Shown piece after piece: positions 35,597 through 43,948 of a stretch of 64,000 nt of DNA. The stretch covers positions 682,001-746,000 of the forward strand of contig NZ_JAKKCJ010000001.1 in the NCBI RefSeq assembly GCF_021726515.1, written 5' to 3'. The translations under genes and the position numbers were made by a program. The notes below the pieces were generated by a model that saw only the letters and a list, made by a program, of their open reading frames with translations, ran no database searches and was not told the DNA's origin. Each line of letters opens with the position of its first letter. The first letter of the stretch is position 1. This stretch comes from Vibrio sp. CK2-1. Lineage in GTDB: Bacteria > Pseudomonadota > Gammaproteobacteria > Enterobacterales > Vibrionaceae.

Positions 35597-36271
35597 ATGA
35601 AAAAAAACTTAACCGAAATTGCGTATGATAAATTGCGTGGCATGATTTTGGGAAATGAGTTAAAAGTGGGGCATTATTATTATGAGCAAATATTAGCTGA
35701 TACGATTGATATGTCACGTACTCCAGTGCGTGAAGCTTGTATTCGATTAACTCAAGAAGGTTTGGTCGATATAGTTCCTCGAAGAGGGGTGTATATCCGT
35801 CCAATTTCAATTGTGGAGCTGAAAGAGATCTATGATGTGATCGCTGGATTAGAGTTACAAGCTATACGCTCTATTGAAAAACACCATCTTGCTGGTCCAT
35901 TATGGTTAGAGTTAACAGACCATGTTGAAGGGATGAATACAGCTTTTGATAATGGTGATAAAGAGCTTTGGTTGAGGCATGATACAGGTTTTCATAACGT
36001 ATTAATCCGCTTATCTGAAAATCAGACCTTAGCAAAATTAGCTCAACAGTTGTTGGATAAATCTCAACGAGTTAGATTAATGACATTACAAATTCGGTCT
36101 ATCCCTGAAGCCTCAACGAGAGAGCATACCGCGACCTTTCTCGCTTTAAAAAATCATGAATTTATTAAAGCATTTGAGATCCATGAAAAACATAGAATTC
36201 GATCGTCACAGGAGCTCATTAATTTATTGAAGGGAATATCAGGTTTAATTGAAACAACATCTTCAAATTGA
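35597..36271 (+). CDS. GntR family regulator, FadR subfamily
   Basis: The 224-residue protein has an N-terminal winged helix (LTEIAYDKLRGMILGNELKVG, then MSRTPVREACIRLTQEGLVDIVPRRGVYIRPIS, quoted in parts) and a C-terminal all-helical FCD domain that binds an effector acid. The domain holds the metal-binding pattern D-x-x-F-H in LRHDTGFHNVLI and later histidines. It lies 64 bp after the lactonase gene on the same strand and is the only regulator in the island. It is the natural candidate for the GTATAC-containing sites before both operons. Confidence 0.9.
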   Translation: MKKNLTEIAYDKLRGMILGNELKVGHYYYEQILADTIDMSRTPVREACIRLTQEGLVDIVPRRGVYIRPISIVELKEIYDVIAGLELQAIRSIEKHHLAGPLWLELTDHVEGMNTAFDNGDKELWLRHDTGFHNVLIRLSENQTLAKLAQQLLDKSQRVRLMTLQIRSIPEASTREHTATFLALKNHEFIKAFEIHEKHRIRSSQELINLLKGISGLIETTSSN

Positions 36272-36364
36272 GCGTTCTGTTTTATTTTAAATTTAGGTAT
36301 CAGTAATATGGGAGGGGTAGGCTATAGTGTAGCTTCAATTAGTTAACATGGTTATGTAGATCTA

Positions 36365-38572
36365 TTACCCCTCACCAACACTCGCCACAGCAGTCGGCAA
36401 TCTTACCGAAAACTTATTCGCTAGCGAGTACATCTCAGGCAGCATGCGGTAGATTAAATGCAGCTGTTGTAAGATCAAACGGACGGTTTCTTCATCGCCT
36501 TCTCGCCATTCGCTTAACTTCTTATCTAATTCGCTATTGAATGAATCTAAGGTAATTTCGCCATTGTGATAATAAAGCTGCTGTTCTAGTTGCTCTAGGC
36601 TTTCGTGAATGCCTTTGTGGGCTTCTAAAATGAGTAGGTGAGTTTCTGGATCGTCGATACGTTTACGGTGAGCGCCGAGTGCGGAAATATAGCTCAGCAT
36701 CGCGTGATTAAGCGTTAAGAAACGGAAACTCTCATCAATGGATTTTTTGTACTTATCGGGTTCTGCCAACATATTACTGATGGTAGTGCTAAGAGAGGCA
36801 TCCATAGTGTGGGCGTTACGTCTTGCAAGGCGATAGTTGACGTCATCACGTTTACCAATTCGATATTGAGCAATAATCTGCCCGAGATAATCTTTATTGG
36901 ATTGTATCGCTTCCGACATCACTCTATGCAGTTTCTTGGCTTCCCAGTCTGGAAGAATATAACGCACCGCAAACACCGCTAAACCACAACCAATTAAGGT
37001 ATCTGCAAGGCGAGGCAAGATCACCGCATAACCTTCACCTAATTGGTTAAAACAAAACAGTACCAGCAAAGTAATAAAAGCGGTCGCTGAGCCGTAGTTA
37101 TTCATTCTAAAGGCGAAGAATAGCGTGCCGGATAACACTAAAAAGACTAATTGGCTTTCTTGTGAAGGGAACAAGGTTAGTAGTGGTACACCGACGAGTA
37201 GGCCGGCAATGGTGCCAATTACTCTCGCAGTAAGTTTTTGTCTGGTGGCGCTAAAGTTAGGTTGGCATACAAATAGGCTGGTTAGCATGATCCAGTAGCC
37301 GCGCTCTAGTCCTAATCCTTGAATTACCCCGTAACCTACGGTCAGTACAATCGACATACGTAGTGCATGGCGGAATAACATTGAATCTTTATTTAAGTTA
37401 TTACGAATACGTTGCCACATGACTTTTGGCGTATGAGCCGTCGTGTCATGCAATGAGTAGTCGTTGGCTTCGTCGCTGGTATTTTCTGGCGTAAATTTAG
37501 ACGTATCTGGATTGCTGACGTTAGATAGCTGCTTTTCTACGGTCACCATATTATTGAATAGGTAAAAAAGTTGGCTTAATGGGTACTTCCATTCAGGGCG
37601 ATTTTGATCTTTTAGGTACTGCATTGATAACTGCAATTCATCCAGCGCCCAGATCGAATCGCCATCGTATTTGTAAGCTTTCCCCGCTTCTAATGCTTCA
37701 GAGATCTCACGACAGGCTTTCGCTTGAGTTTGCATTAAATACTTGAAGCGAAACAGAACATCACTACGCGAGAAGTGCTCGGCTAAATCTTGGTATCGAT
37801 AATGAGTCGAGCTGATGCGTTCGTGAATATCTTGCGCTAAAAAGTACAGTTGTAAATAACGGTCACTTGGGCCATCAACATGTCCACGTTTAGAGCGAGT
37901 GAGTAGGGTACTTTTGGCTTGGTTTAAAGCATTAACCGTTGCGGAGTTCAGCTTACTTTCTAGGATACGGTAAGGCTGCGGAGTTAAACCAGAAACCGGA
38001 TGAAATAACGAGCTTTTCGTTTCAAGGTAGTTAGCCAGTTCTTCAAATACATTGGCCAAGCCTTGTTGTACTGGCTGCATTGGCCAAAATATTTGCCACA
38101 ACATTGAAAGTAAGTAATACCAAGCGGCACCGGCTAACAAGAGAGCAGGTTGATAGAGTATGTTGTCGTATAAGTGATAGCCCAACATGGTGTAGATCGC
38201 GATCAGCAATGAACCAAAGGCAATGCTGGCATAACGTGGGCCAATCGCGCCGAGCATGATAAAACCAAAAGTACTAGTGAACAGACCAATGGCGAATAAT
38301 GGCGGATAGGGAAACAGAATTTCTATCGAAAATGAAGCAATCGTAAAGCAGATAAAGGTTAAGATCAGCGCCCGAATTCGTCCCATGAAGTTATCATCGG
38401 TTTCGGCTAGTGCAGCAGCAATAATACCTAAGATCAGCGGCGTGATTTCAGTAGAGTAGCCGTAATACCAACAAGGCAGTACCACACCTAAAAGCGAGAT
38501 AAGAATTCGAATGCAGTAGTTAACGGTTTTATCAGACCAATAATGTCGGAGTTGTTGCATCGAATTTGTCAT
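36365..38572 (-). CDS. yccS: YccS-type FUSC family membrane protein
   Basis: The 735-residue inner-membrane protein has the YccS/YhfK architecture. Two clusters of six short hydrophobic helices (about residues 20-165 and 405-545) are each followed by a cytoplasmic helical region. The FUSC-type motif MLTSLFVCQPNFSATRQKLTARVIGTIAGLLVG (quoted in parts) lies at the start of the second cluster. Members resemble aromatic-acid efflux proteins, but the substrate of YccS is not established. The gene is monocistronic and divergent from helD. Confidence 0.9.
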   Translation of the reverse strand: MTNSMQQLRHYWSDKTVNYCIRILISLLGVVLPCWYYGYSTEITPLILGIIAAALAETDDNFMGRIRALILTFICFTIASFSIEILFPYPPLFAIGLFTSTFGFIMLGAIGPRYASIAFGSLLIAIYTMLGYHLYDNILYQPALLLAGAAWYYLLSMLWQIFWPMQPVQQGLANVFEELANYLETKSSLFHPVSGLTPQPYRILESKLNSATVNALNQAKSTLLTRSKRGHVDGPSDRYLQLYFLAQDIHERISSTHYRYQDLAEHFSRSDVLFRFKYLMQTQAKACREISEALEAGKAYKYDGDSIWALDELQLSMQYLKDQNRPEWKYPLSQLFYLFNNMVTVEKQLSNVSNPDTSKFTPENTSDEANDYSLHDTTAHTPKVMWQRIRNNLNKDSMLFRHALRMSIVLTVGYGVIQGLGLERGYWIMLTSLFVCQPNFSATRQKLTARVIGTIAGLLVGVPLLTLFPSQESQLVFLVLSGTLFFAFRMNNYGSATAFITLLVLFCFNQLGEGYAVILPRLADTLIGCGLAVFAVRYILPDWEAKKLHRVMSEAIQSNKDYLGQIIAQYRIGKRDDVNYRLARRNAHTMDASLSTTISNMLAEPDKYKKSIDESFRFLTLNHAMLSYISALGAHRKRIDDPETHLLILEAHKGIHESLEQLEQQLYYHNGEITLDSFNSELDKKLSEWREGDEETVRLILQQLHLIYRMLPEMYSLANKFSVRLPTAVASVGEG

Positions 38573-38613
38573 AAAGCGCGATATTGTCCTAGGTGAAGTT
38601 ACAAGTGCCAGCC

Positions 38614-38636
38614 TATATCCAAGTCACTTGAGTATA
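38614..38636. repeat. Dispersed palindrome, copy 2
   Basis: TATCCAAGTCACTTGAGTA with flanking bases is a 23-bp imperfect palindrome of the family listed at 3614. It lies in the 287-bp region between yccS and helD, close to the yccS start. Nothing else distinctive is seen in that region. Confidence 0.7.
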
Positions 38637-38859
38637 GAGGCCTTTCGTTACGCAAACTATATTCTGTTGTAGTAACAGCAAAAAAACTTCGCTCTGTTTG
38701 ATTGTAAGCAAGTTTTGCGCCAGTCTGCCTGATTTTTATCCGTTTTAGAGTAAGTTTAAAAAAGCGATGACCCAAGCCCTCTTCCTTTCACACTAAAACC
38801 CGTTAGAATATCGGGTTATCTTCTTATTCAAAACTTTACTGATCGCATAAGGAAAGTTC

Positions 38860-41010
38860 ATGCAATTAAGCGCTAGCCGTTTTGCTCAATTTTTTATTCA
38901 AGATGAATACCAACAAGTTGAAGTGAAAGATCAGTGTATTACCTTATCTTCGCCAACCGATGAGTTGCAGATCCCATTTGCAGCGTGGAATGGTGAAGTG
39001 ACAGTAGAGCGAGGCTTAATCTGGGGCAATTTATATTTTCATGCCCATGAAGAAGAGGAAGATGAACAAATTCAATGGCTCGCACAGGGTCTACCTTGGT
39101 TTGATTGCCAGCAATTTGCTCAATTGGTAGTTGCGGAATATCGTCGTTGGCAGTTGAACCAAAGTGAATCATTAGCTGAGTTATTACCAAACTGGCTAGA
39201 GCAGCTAAAAGAATTGGTCAATCAACCGGGGTATTTAACCCATTCATCGCTTGAGTTCTGGATGAAGGGCATTTCCGATGATCTAGCGAAAAAAGAGTTA
39301 TCTCTGCCAGAAGTGATTCATATTTTCCCAAGTCATAATGAATGGGAAGGTGACGATCAATTCCAGCACCACACGCCCTCTTTAATGAGCGGTTTGAAAC
39401 GTTGGCTCACTCACCCGAAAGCCTCATTAGAGCAGCGCAATCAAACCTGGCTGGCCAATCAAGAAATCGAATGGAAACCTTACTTCCAAGAATGTGAACG
39501 TTCGCCACTTAATGCTTCTCAGCAACGCGCAGTATTATTAAATGATGATCATACTCTGATTTTAGCTGGTGCAGGCTCAGGCAAAACCAGTGTTTTAATG
39601 GCGAAAGTAGGCTACTTATTACAAAGTGGCCAAGCAAAACCAGAAGAAATGTTATTGGTGGCATTTGGTCGAGATGCCGCCAAAGAAATGCAACAACGCA
39701 TCAAAGAAAAATTTGCCGAACAAGGCGCTCAGATCAAAGTTCAAACCTTCCATCAATTAGGTTTAGATATTATTAAATCGGTTGAAGGTAATCAGGTTGA
39801 AATCTCACCGCTCGCCACTACGCCAGCGCAAAAGACCGCATGGTTCTCTCAGTGGTTAAAAACACACTGGATGACAGAAACCAACTTTAAGCGTTGGCAG
39901 AAGCACTTAGCCGAATGGCCGATTGCCTTTTTGAAAGGGGATGTAGAGCTCGGTTCGCATGTTGAAAACCCAAAATTACTGGCGTGGTTAGAACAGCAAG
40001 TCGATCAACTTTCTGTCCTGCAATTGCCGAAAAAACAGCTGCAAGAGCGTTTAATTGAATTAGAAAACTACCCTCAGCTAAACAGCGAATTAATGCTGGC
40101 TTGGCCGTGTTATCAAGCGTGGCAAAAAATGCTGAAAGAAGAGAATCAAATCGATTTCAACAGCATGATTTCTAAAGCCACTCAATATGCACGCAATGGT
40201 AAATTTAAATCGCAATGGCGCTTTATGATGGTTGATGAATACCAAGATATCTCACCGAGCCGTTTAGATTTATTAACCAACATTTGCCATGGTAGTGTTC
40301 ATAAAACCCAGCTAGGGGAAACCACGACTCAGCAGCCGTGTTCATTGTTTGCAGTCGGCGATGATTGGCAGGCAATTTATCGTTTCGCAGGGGCGGATGT
40401 AAACTTAACCACCGGCTTTAAGAAGCGTTTCCCTAATGCACAGATCCATTATCTAGACACCACTTATCGCTTTAATAACCAAATTGGTGAGGTGGCAAAT
40501 CGCTTTATTCAAGCCAACCCTTATCAATTGGAGAAGACCTTGAATAGTCACAAGCAGCAAAAACAAAAAGCGGTGACGATTGCGCCAATGCACACGTTGG
40601 AAGCAATTTTAGGTGACTTAAATAACCAAGTGAAATCTCGCAAGAAAGTGTTGGTACTAGGTCGCAATCATTATCATGAGCCGAGCGATTTAAAGACACT
40701 ACAAAAACTTAACCTACATTTAGATATTGAATTTAAAACCTGTCACGCCAGTAAAGGGCAAGAAGCCGATTATGTGGTGATTGTCTCAGTTGATGAAGGG
40801 CAGTTCCCTGCGGTTGAGCGTCAGCAGCATTTGCATGATGCGTTGTTATCTACCGGTGATGTATTCCCGAATGCAGAAGAACGTCGCTTGTTCTATGTGG
40901 CAATGACCCGAGCCAAAGAAAAGGTCTGGATCTTACACAATGCGAACCCATCAACCTTCATCAAAGAGTTAAGAGCAAACCGTTATCCGGTGGTGGTGAA
41001 AAAGCGATAA
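38860..41010 (+). CDS. helD: DNA helicase IV
   Basis: The 716-residue protein is a superfamily 1 3'-to-5' helicase related to UvrD/Rep. An N-terminal region of about 200 residues specific to helicase IV precedes Walker A LAGAGSGKTSVLM (about residues 236-248). Further motifs are LLVAFGRDAAKEM, MVDEYQDIS (Walker B), VGDDWQAIYRFAGAD, the TCHASKGQEADYVVIVS motif and FYVAMTRAKEKVWIL. It acts on DNA in repair and recombination. AAGGAAAGTTC precedes the ATG. A hairpin terminator follows. Confidence 0.95.
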   Translation: MQLSASRFAQFFIQDEYQQVEVKDQCITLSSPTDELQIPFAAWNGEVTVERGLIWGNLYFHAHEEEEDEQIQWLAQGLPWFDCQQFAQLVVAEYRRWQLNQSESLAELLPNWLEQLKELVNQPGYLTHSSLEFWMKGISDDLAKKELSLPEVIHIFPSHNEWEGDDQFQHHTPSLMSGLKRWLTHPKASLEQRNQTWLANQEIEWKPYFQECERSPLNASQQRAVLLNDDHTLILAGAGSGKTSVLMAKVGYLLQSGQAKPEEMLLVAFGRDAAKEMQQRIKEKFAEQGAQIKVQTFHQLGLDIIKSVEGNQVEISPLATTPAQKTAWFSQWLKTHWMTETNFKRWQKHLAEWPIAFLKGDVELGSHVENPKLLAWLEQQVDQLSVLQLPKKQLQERLIELENYPQLNSELMLAWPCYQAWQKMLKEENQIDFNSMISKATQYARNGKFKSQWRFMMVDEYQDISPSRLDLLTNICHGSVHKTQLGETTTQQPCSLFAVGDDWQAIYRFAGADVNLTTGFKKRFPNAQIHYLDTTYRFNNQIGEVANRFIQANPYQLEKTLNSHKQQKQKAVTIAPMHTLEAILGDLNNQVKSRKKVLVLGRNHYHEPSDLKTLQKLNLHLDIEFKTCHASKGQEADYVVIVSVDEGQFPAVERQQHLHDALLSTGDVFPNAEERRLFYVAMTRAKEKVWILHNANPSTFIKELRANRYPVVVKKR

Positions 41011-41033
41011 AGCACACCGCTAAGTCGAATATA

Positions 41034-41070
41034 AAAGAAAGCCGATAAATGTCAGTTTATCGGTTTTCTT
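41034..41070 (+). terminator. Terminator of helD
   Basis: The stem CCGATAAA/TTTATCGG with loop TGTCAG, extended by an A-rich left arm pairing with TTTTCTT, follows the helD stop codon. Confidence 0.88.
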
Positions 41071-41125
41071 TGTTTGGTCAGCTGCTTTTTTTTAATGTTT
41101 ATTGCCTCAAAGTAGTTTGGTGTAA

Positions 41126-41445
41126 TCAACCCCATCCCCGCTTCCCCTTATATCAACTCTTGCTACCAAGTGGCTTCATCTATCAAGGGGAAGAGCTGAT
41201 CTTTGCCGCAGCTACTTTCATTTTTATCTCAAGAAATCAGTCCGTGGTGAGTGTTTTTGAAATCGTCATTCCAGCCGAGCTTAAGCGAGAGCAGGAATCT
41301 ACTAATCACGAGCTCAATATTGGAATGTTTTTTCTTTACGCAGATACCACTAAACAACAAGCGATCACAAATCACTCCCTCCCTTTACCAACGAAAAATA
41401 CTTGGCATCAAGATATACAGCCAAGGGAGGGCGGGGGAGGGTTGA
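41126..41445. repeat. 320-bp non-coding module with imperfect terminal inverted repeats
   Basis: The stretch begins with TCAACCCCATCCCCGCTT and ends with GGGCGGGGGAGGGTTGA, which are imperfect complements over about 24 bp. Inside are a second pair (CTTCCCCTT/AAGGGGAAG), a CTTGGC...GCCAAG hairpin, and a GTCATTCCAGCCGAGCTTAA segment like dispersed Vibrio intergenic repeats. An open frame across it (41049-41450) looks accidental. The module sits between helD and the integron cassettes; it may be a miniature element or a repeat cluster. Confidence 0.5.
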
Positions 41446-41468
41446 TGTGAGTGACTTATTTATGCCTG

Positions 41469-41483
41469 TTAATTAGGCGCTAT
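41469..41483. other. Possible remnant of an attC right end
   Basis: TTAATTAGGCGCTAT resembles the L'-R' end of the attC at 42000-42015 (CTTAAGTGGGCGTTAT), and lies 70 bp before the first cassette gene, where a cassette boundary would be expected. The match is short. Confidence 0.3.
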
Positions 41484-41550
41484 GGCTAAGGGGTAATCAT
41501 ACTCAATCAGTTGCTATAATAGATTTGTATCCAAGGCTAGGGCATGAATT

Positions 41551-41898
41551 ATGAAAAAGTCAGAAGCAATGCAACGAGCGAGAAGTATATATGGTGTTGA
41601 TTTTAGCAGCCGCAATACTCACTTTTCAAAGATCAATAAAGCACTACCTGTTTGGTGGCTAGAAGTTTCATTGGACAAAATTGATGATAGTCGGCTTAAT
41701 AAAATCTATTTTTTACTAGAAGATGGTACGAACATACATTTGCTCGACATTCCAACAGAGTACTTGCGTGAGAATAAGTCTGGTTTTTACATACGGCATG
41801 ATAAGAATCACATGTGTTTCAAAATAGATGTATCATCATATCAAGAGCTTATGGGTTCTAGAAGAGAGTCAATGAGACGCTTTAGAGTATCGCCATAA
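41551..41898 (+). CDS. Integron cassette protein of unknown function
   Basis: The 115-residue product is not recognised. It begins with a basic helix (KKSEAMQRARSIYGVDF) and has a beta-rich middle with WWLEVSLDKI and YFLLEDGTNIHLLDIP. It ends with an arginine-rich tail (SRRESMRRFRV). There is no signal peptide or membrane segment. Its stop codon overlaps the ATAAC start of an attC site, the standard layout of an integron gene cassette. There is no good ribosome site; the start ATG follows GGGCATGAATT. Confidence 0.6.
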   Translation: MKKSEAMQRARSIYGVDFSSRNTHFSKINKALPVWWLEVSLDKIDDSRLNKIYFLLEDGTNIHLLDIPTEYLRENKSGFYIRHDKNHMCFKIDVSSYQELMGSRRESMRRFRVSP

Positions 41899-42015
41899 CA
41901 ATAATTTAAGAATGATTCACAACGCTTGGCGCTTTCACTTCAATCCAGTTTAGTGTTTATGGCACAACTATTTAGATAAGGTGGTAGCGTTGCTCACCAC
42001 TTAAGTGGGCGTTAT
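41895..42015 (+). other. Integron attC recombination site (VCR-like)
   Basis: The 121-bp site starts with ATAACAATAATTTAAG and ends with CTTAAGTGGGCGTTAT, which are imperfect complements, as expected for the R''-L'' and L'-R' arms. The interior contains CAACGCTTGGCG and GTTTAGTGTTTATGGC, close to the corresponding parts of Vibrio cholerae repeats, and GCGTTGCTCACCAC before the right arm. The size is also that of a VCR. Confidence 0.82.
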
Positions 42016-42029
42016 AGCACCGAGGAAAT

Positions 42030-42626
42030 ATGAAATTAGAATTAGCAGAAAATTGGGTTAAAAGTTATGAGTTGCTCCTCAATGGTCTAGAGCTTGAACC
42101 AGAACCAGAACATAAGAAGGTTGTTCCCCTCGCTTTGTTACAATTGGCGCTTGAGCATAATGCTGCAATTATTAAATTAATAAGCCTTGGGTATCATGGT
42201 TCAGCACTAGCATTACTTCGCCCGCAAAGGGACGCGTTCTTACGTGGTATCTGGATGTATCGTTGTGCATCAGAAGACCAACTGCTGAAGTTTATGAAAG
42301 GTAAAGAGCCTCCGGGTATTAAAGACCAACTTGCTCAGGTCGAACAAACGGAAGGTTATCGTCATGGTCATTTGTCTCAGCGTATGAGTGAGATAAAAGA
42401 GTTTTTGCATGATTTTACTCACGGTGGGCTTTATCAATCAGCTAGTCGCGATAAAGGTCACCGAATAGCCGGTGGGCACTCAAACGAGCAAATTCAGTGG
42501 CTACTCAAGCAATCTTTGATGCTTTCATTCCTAACTACGTTGGAGGTATGCCATATCTTCAATGATGCACCTAGATCACATGAACTAACATCTATATTTA
42601 ATAAACTGATGGAAGTTCGTAGCTAG
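42030..42626 (+). CDS. Integron cassette protein, possibly DUF6988-like
   Basis: The 198-residue product is helical. It contains LALEHNAAIIKLISLGYHGSALALLRPQRDAFLRGIWMYRCA (quoted in part as HGSALALLRPQRDAFLRG), a pattern seen in DUF6988-type proteins, and a later LHDFTHGG plus SNEQIQWLLKQS. These features suggest a small all-helical domain with conserved His and Arg residues of unknown activity; the family name is a recollection and should be checked. It starts 15 bp after the attC right end with GAGGAAAT before the ATG, and is followed by a truncated attC start. It is therefore a second cassette. Confidence 0.65.
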   Translation: MKLELAENWVKSYELLLNGLELEPEPEHKKVVPLALLQLALEHNAAIIKLISLGYHGSALALLRPQRDAFLRGIWMYRCASEDQLLKFMKGKEPPGIKDQLAQVEQTEGYRHGHLSQRMSEIKEFLHDFTHGGLYQSASRDKGHRIAGGHSNEQIQWLLKQSLMLSFLTTLEVCHIFNDAPRSHELTSIFNKLMEVRS

Positions 42627-42640
42627 AGGTGAGTTGCGCT

Positions 42641-42653
42641 ATAACAAGGGACT
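42641..42653 (+). other. Truncated attC start after the second cassette
   Basis: ATAACAAGGGACT, preceded by GCGCT, resembles the R'' end of Vibrio cassette sites, but no matching right arm is found before the terminator at 42686. The 3' part of the site seems to be lost. Confidence 0.5.
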
Positions 42654-42685
42654 AAAATTTCAAAATACGTTTTCCAATCTAATAC

Positions 42686-42716
42686 GAACGATTTAGCGCT
42701 ATTCACTAAATCGTTC
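42686..42716. terminator. Hairpin between the cassettes and the outer-membrane protein gene
   Basis: A perfect 11-bp stem GAACGATTTAG/CTAAATCGTTC with a nine-base loop lies downstream of the minus-strand gene and also of the plus-strand cassette. Flanking T-runs are short, so direction is unclear. Confidence 0.7.
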
Positions 42717-42776
42717 TTACCCAAAACCAAATCAAGCCCAGTATCAAACTTTATCCCTCTCCGACTTCAGCGTCGA

Positions 42777-43625
42777 TTAGATCTGGTAGTTAAACTCAAT
42801 ACGTTGGTCGCCATCAATGAAGTCAGTGTGATTACTCCAGTTGGCAAAATAGCGCACGTTAAAGCGAGGCGTGAACTGGTAACTTACTGCAACTTCATGG
42901 GTGAAGACATTGCTTTCATCTTTTCCGTAGTAGTTATCCTCATAATTATCATCACCGGCAATGGTAGTGAGCCACATTGGGTTGTAGTTGATCCACAGTT
43001 TGTCGGTTAATTGTAATTTACTGTACATACCGACTACGCCAAATACACCCATAGTCGAGAAACCGCCGTCGACATCGCCATCACTTTCAATGGCATCTTC
43101 ACCAATCGATACACCCGCACCGGCTAGAGGGTAGAACTGTAGCGGGCCCCATTTAGGTAGCGCTTGAATAAAGCTATAAGAAATATCGGCGGTTTGTTTC
43201 GCGACGAGCGGATTACCGTCGACATTGTAGTTAATATCAAGTTGATGAGCGCGGCCATTCGTTAGGTTGACGCCAAAATTACGTAAGCGGAATGAGTCAA
43301 TCGAATCATCACGCTGGCTATTTCCCGTCCAACCTAGTTGCTCACCAGCGATGCCTTTTAGCTCAAGTACGTTCATTGCTGCAGTGACAGGGTTACCGGT
43401 GTCATAAGTTTGGCCGACTTTTAAGTTTAAACCTTTGTTGGTGTAGCCAGCGCCCACTTGAGTGTATACCGCTAAAGGATCTGACATATCTTGGAGTTCG
43501 TCGCTATTCTTTTCCGTCGCAGAAGATGGTTTTTCTGAAGGGGCATCTGCGGTTGTGGCGGCAAAGGTCGGAGAAGCAAGAGCTAACATGAGAAAAGCGA
43601 GTAGTTTATGTGGTTGCGAATTCAT
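42777..43625 (-). CDS. Outer-membrane porin-like protein
   Basis: The 282-residue product has a signal peptide (MNSQPHKLLAFLMLALASPT then FAA, cleavage near residue 23), an acidic, serine-rich linker (about residues 25-50) and a beta-barrel region of alternating residues ending FNYQI. Motifs such as QVGAGYTNKGLNLKVGQTYD and INYNPMWLTTIAG suggest a barrel of 10-12 strands. I do not recognise a named family. The frame extends to 43712, but the ATG at 43625 directly precedes the signal peptide and has GGAG upstream. Confidence 0.7.
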   Translation of the reverse strand: MNSQPHKLLAFLMLALASPTFAATTADAPSEKPSSATEKNSDELQDMSDPLAVYTQVGAGYTNKGLNLKVGQTYDTGNPVTAAMNVLELKGIAGEQLGWTGNSQRDDSIDSFRLRNFGVNLTNGRAHQLDINYNVDGNPLVAKQTADISYSFIQALPKWGPLQFYPLAGAGVSIGEDAIESDGDVDGGFSTMGVFGVVGMYSKLQLTDKLWINYNPMWLTTIAGDDNYEDNYYGKDESNVFTHEVAVSYQFTPRFNVRYFANWSNHTDFIDGDQRIEFNYQI

Positions 43626-43875
43626 TAGTGAAACTCTCCAATAAAATGAGTGTTTAAATTTTATGCATGGAGTATAGAGAGTTAGTGAAAGCGAAAATTT
43701 GAACAAGAGCATAAAAATAGAGGTGAATTTCTGCGTAATATCTAAATTATCAAATATAAATCAATAACATATAATGGTGGTGAATATGGTTGATTGTTAT
43801 GACTGTTAAGCAGATTGATTTTAACACTTCGTTAGCTTGGGGTTTTTAAATACTTGGGGGTGTTTAAATAGAGCT

Positions 43876-43898
43876 AGCGCCAGAATTGCTCTGGCGCT
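43876..43898. terminator. Terminator downstream of nnrS
   Basis: The stem AGCGCCAGA/TCTGGCGCT with loop ATTGC lies 50 bp after the nnrS stop on its strand. A second small palindrome, GGATCT...AGATCC, lies at 43925-43946. The rest of the 323-bp space between the outer-membrane protein gene and nnrS is AT-rich and holds the former's promoter, with no clear boxes. Confidence 0.75.
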
Positions 43899-43948
43899 TG
43901 ATTTAGAAATTGAAGCTTAGGATAGGGATCTAGATATAGAGATCCAGA

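Noticed and set aside
41049..41450. 133-codon open frame after helD
   Set aside because: It starts inside the helD terminator, runs through the inverted repeats of the 320-bp module, has no ribosome site and gives a composition unlike a real protein.
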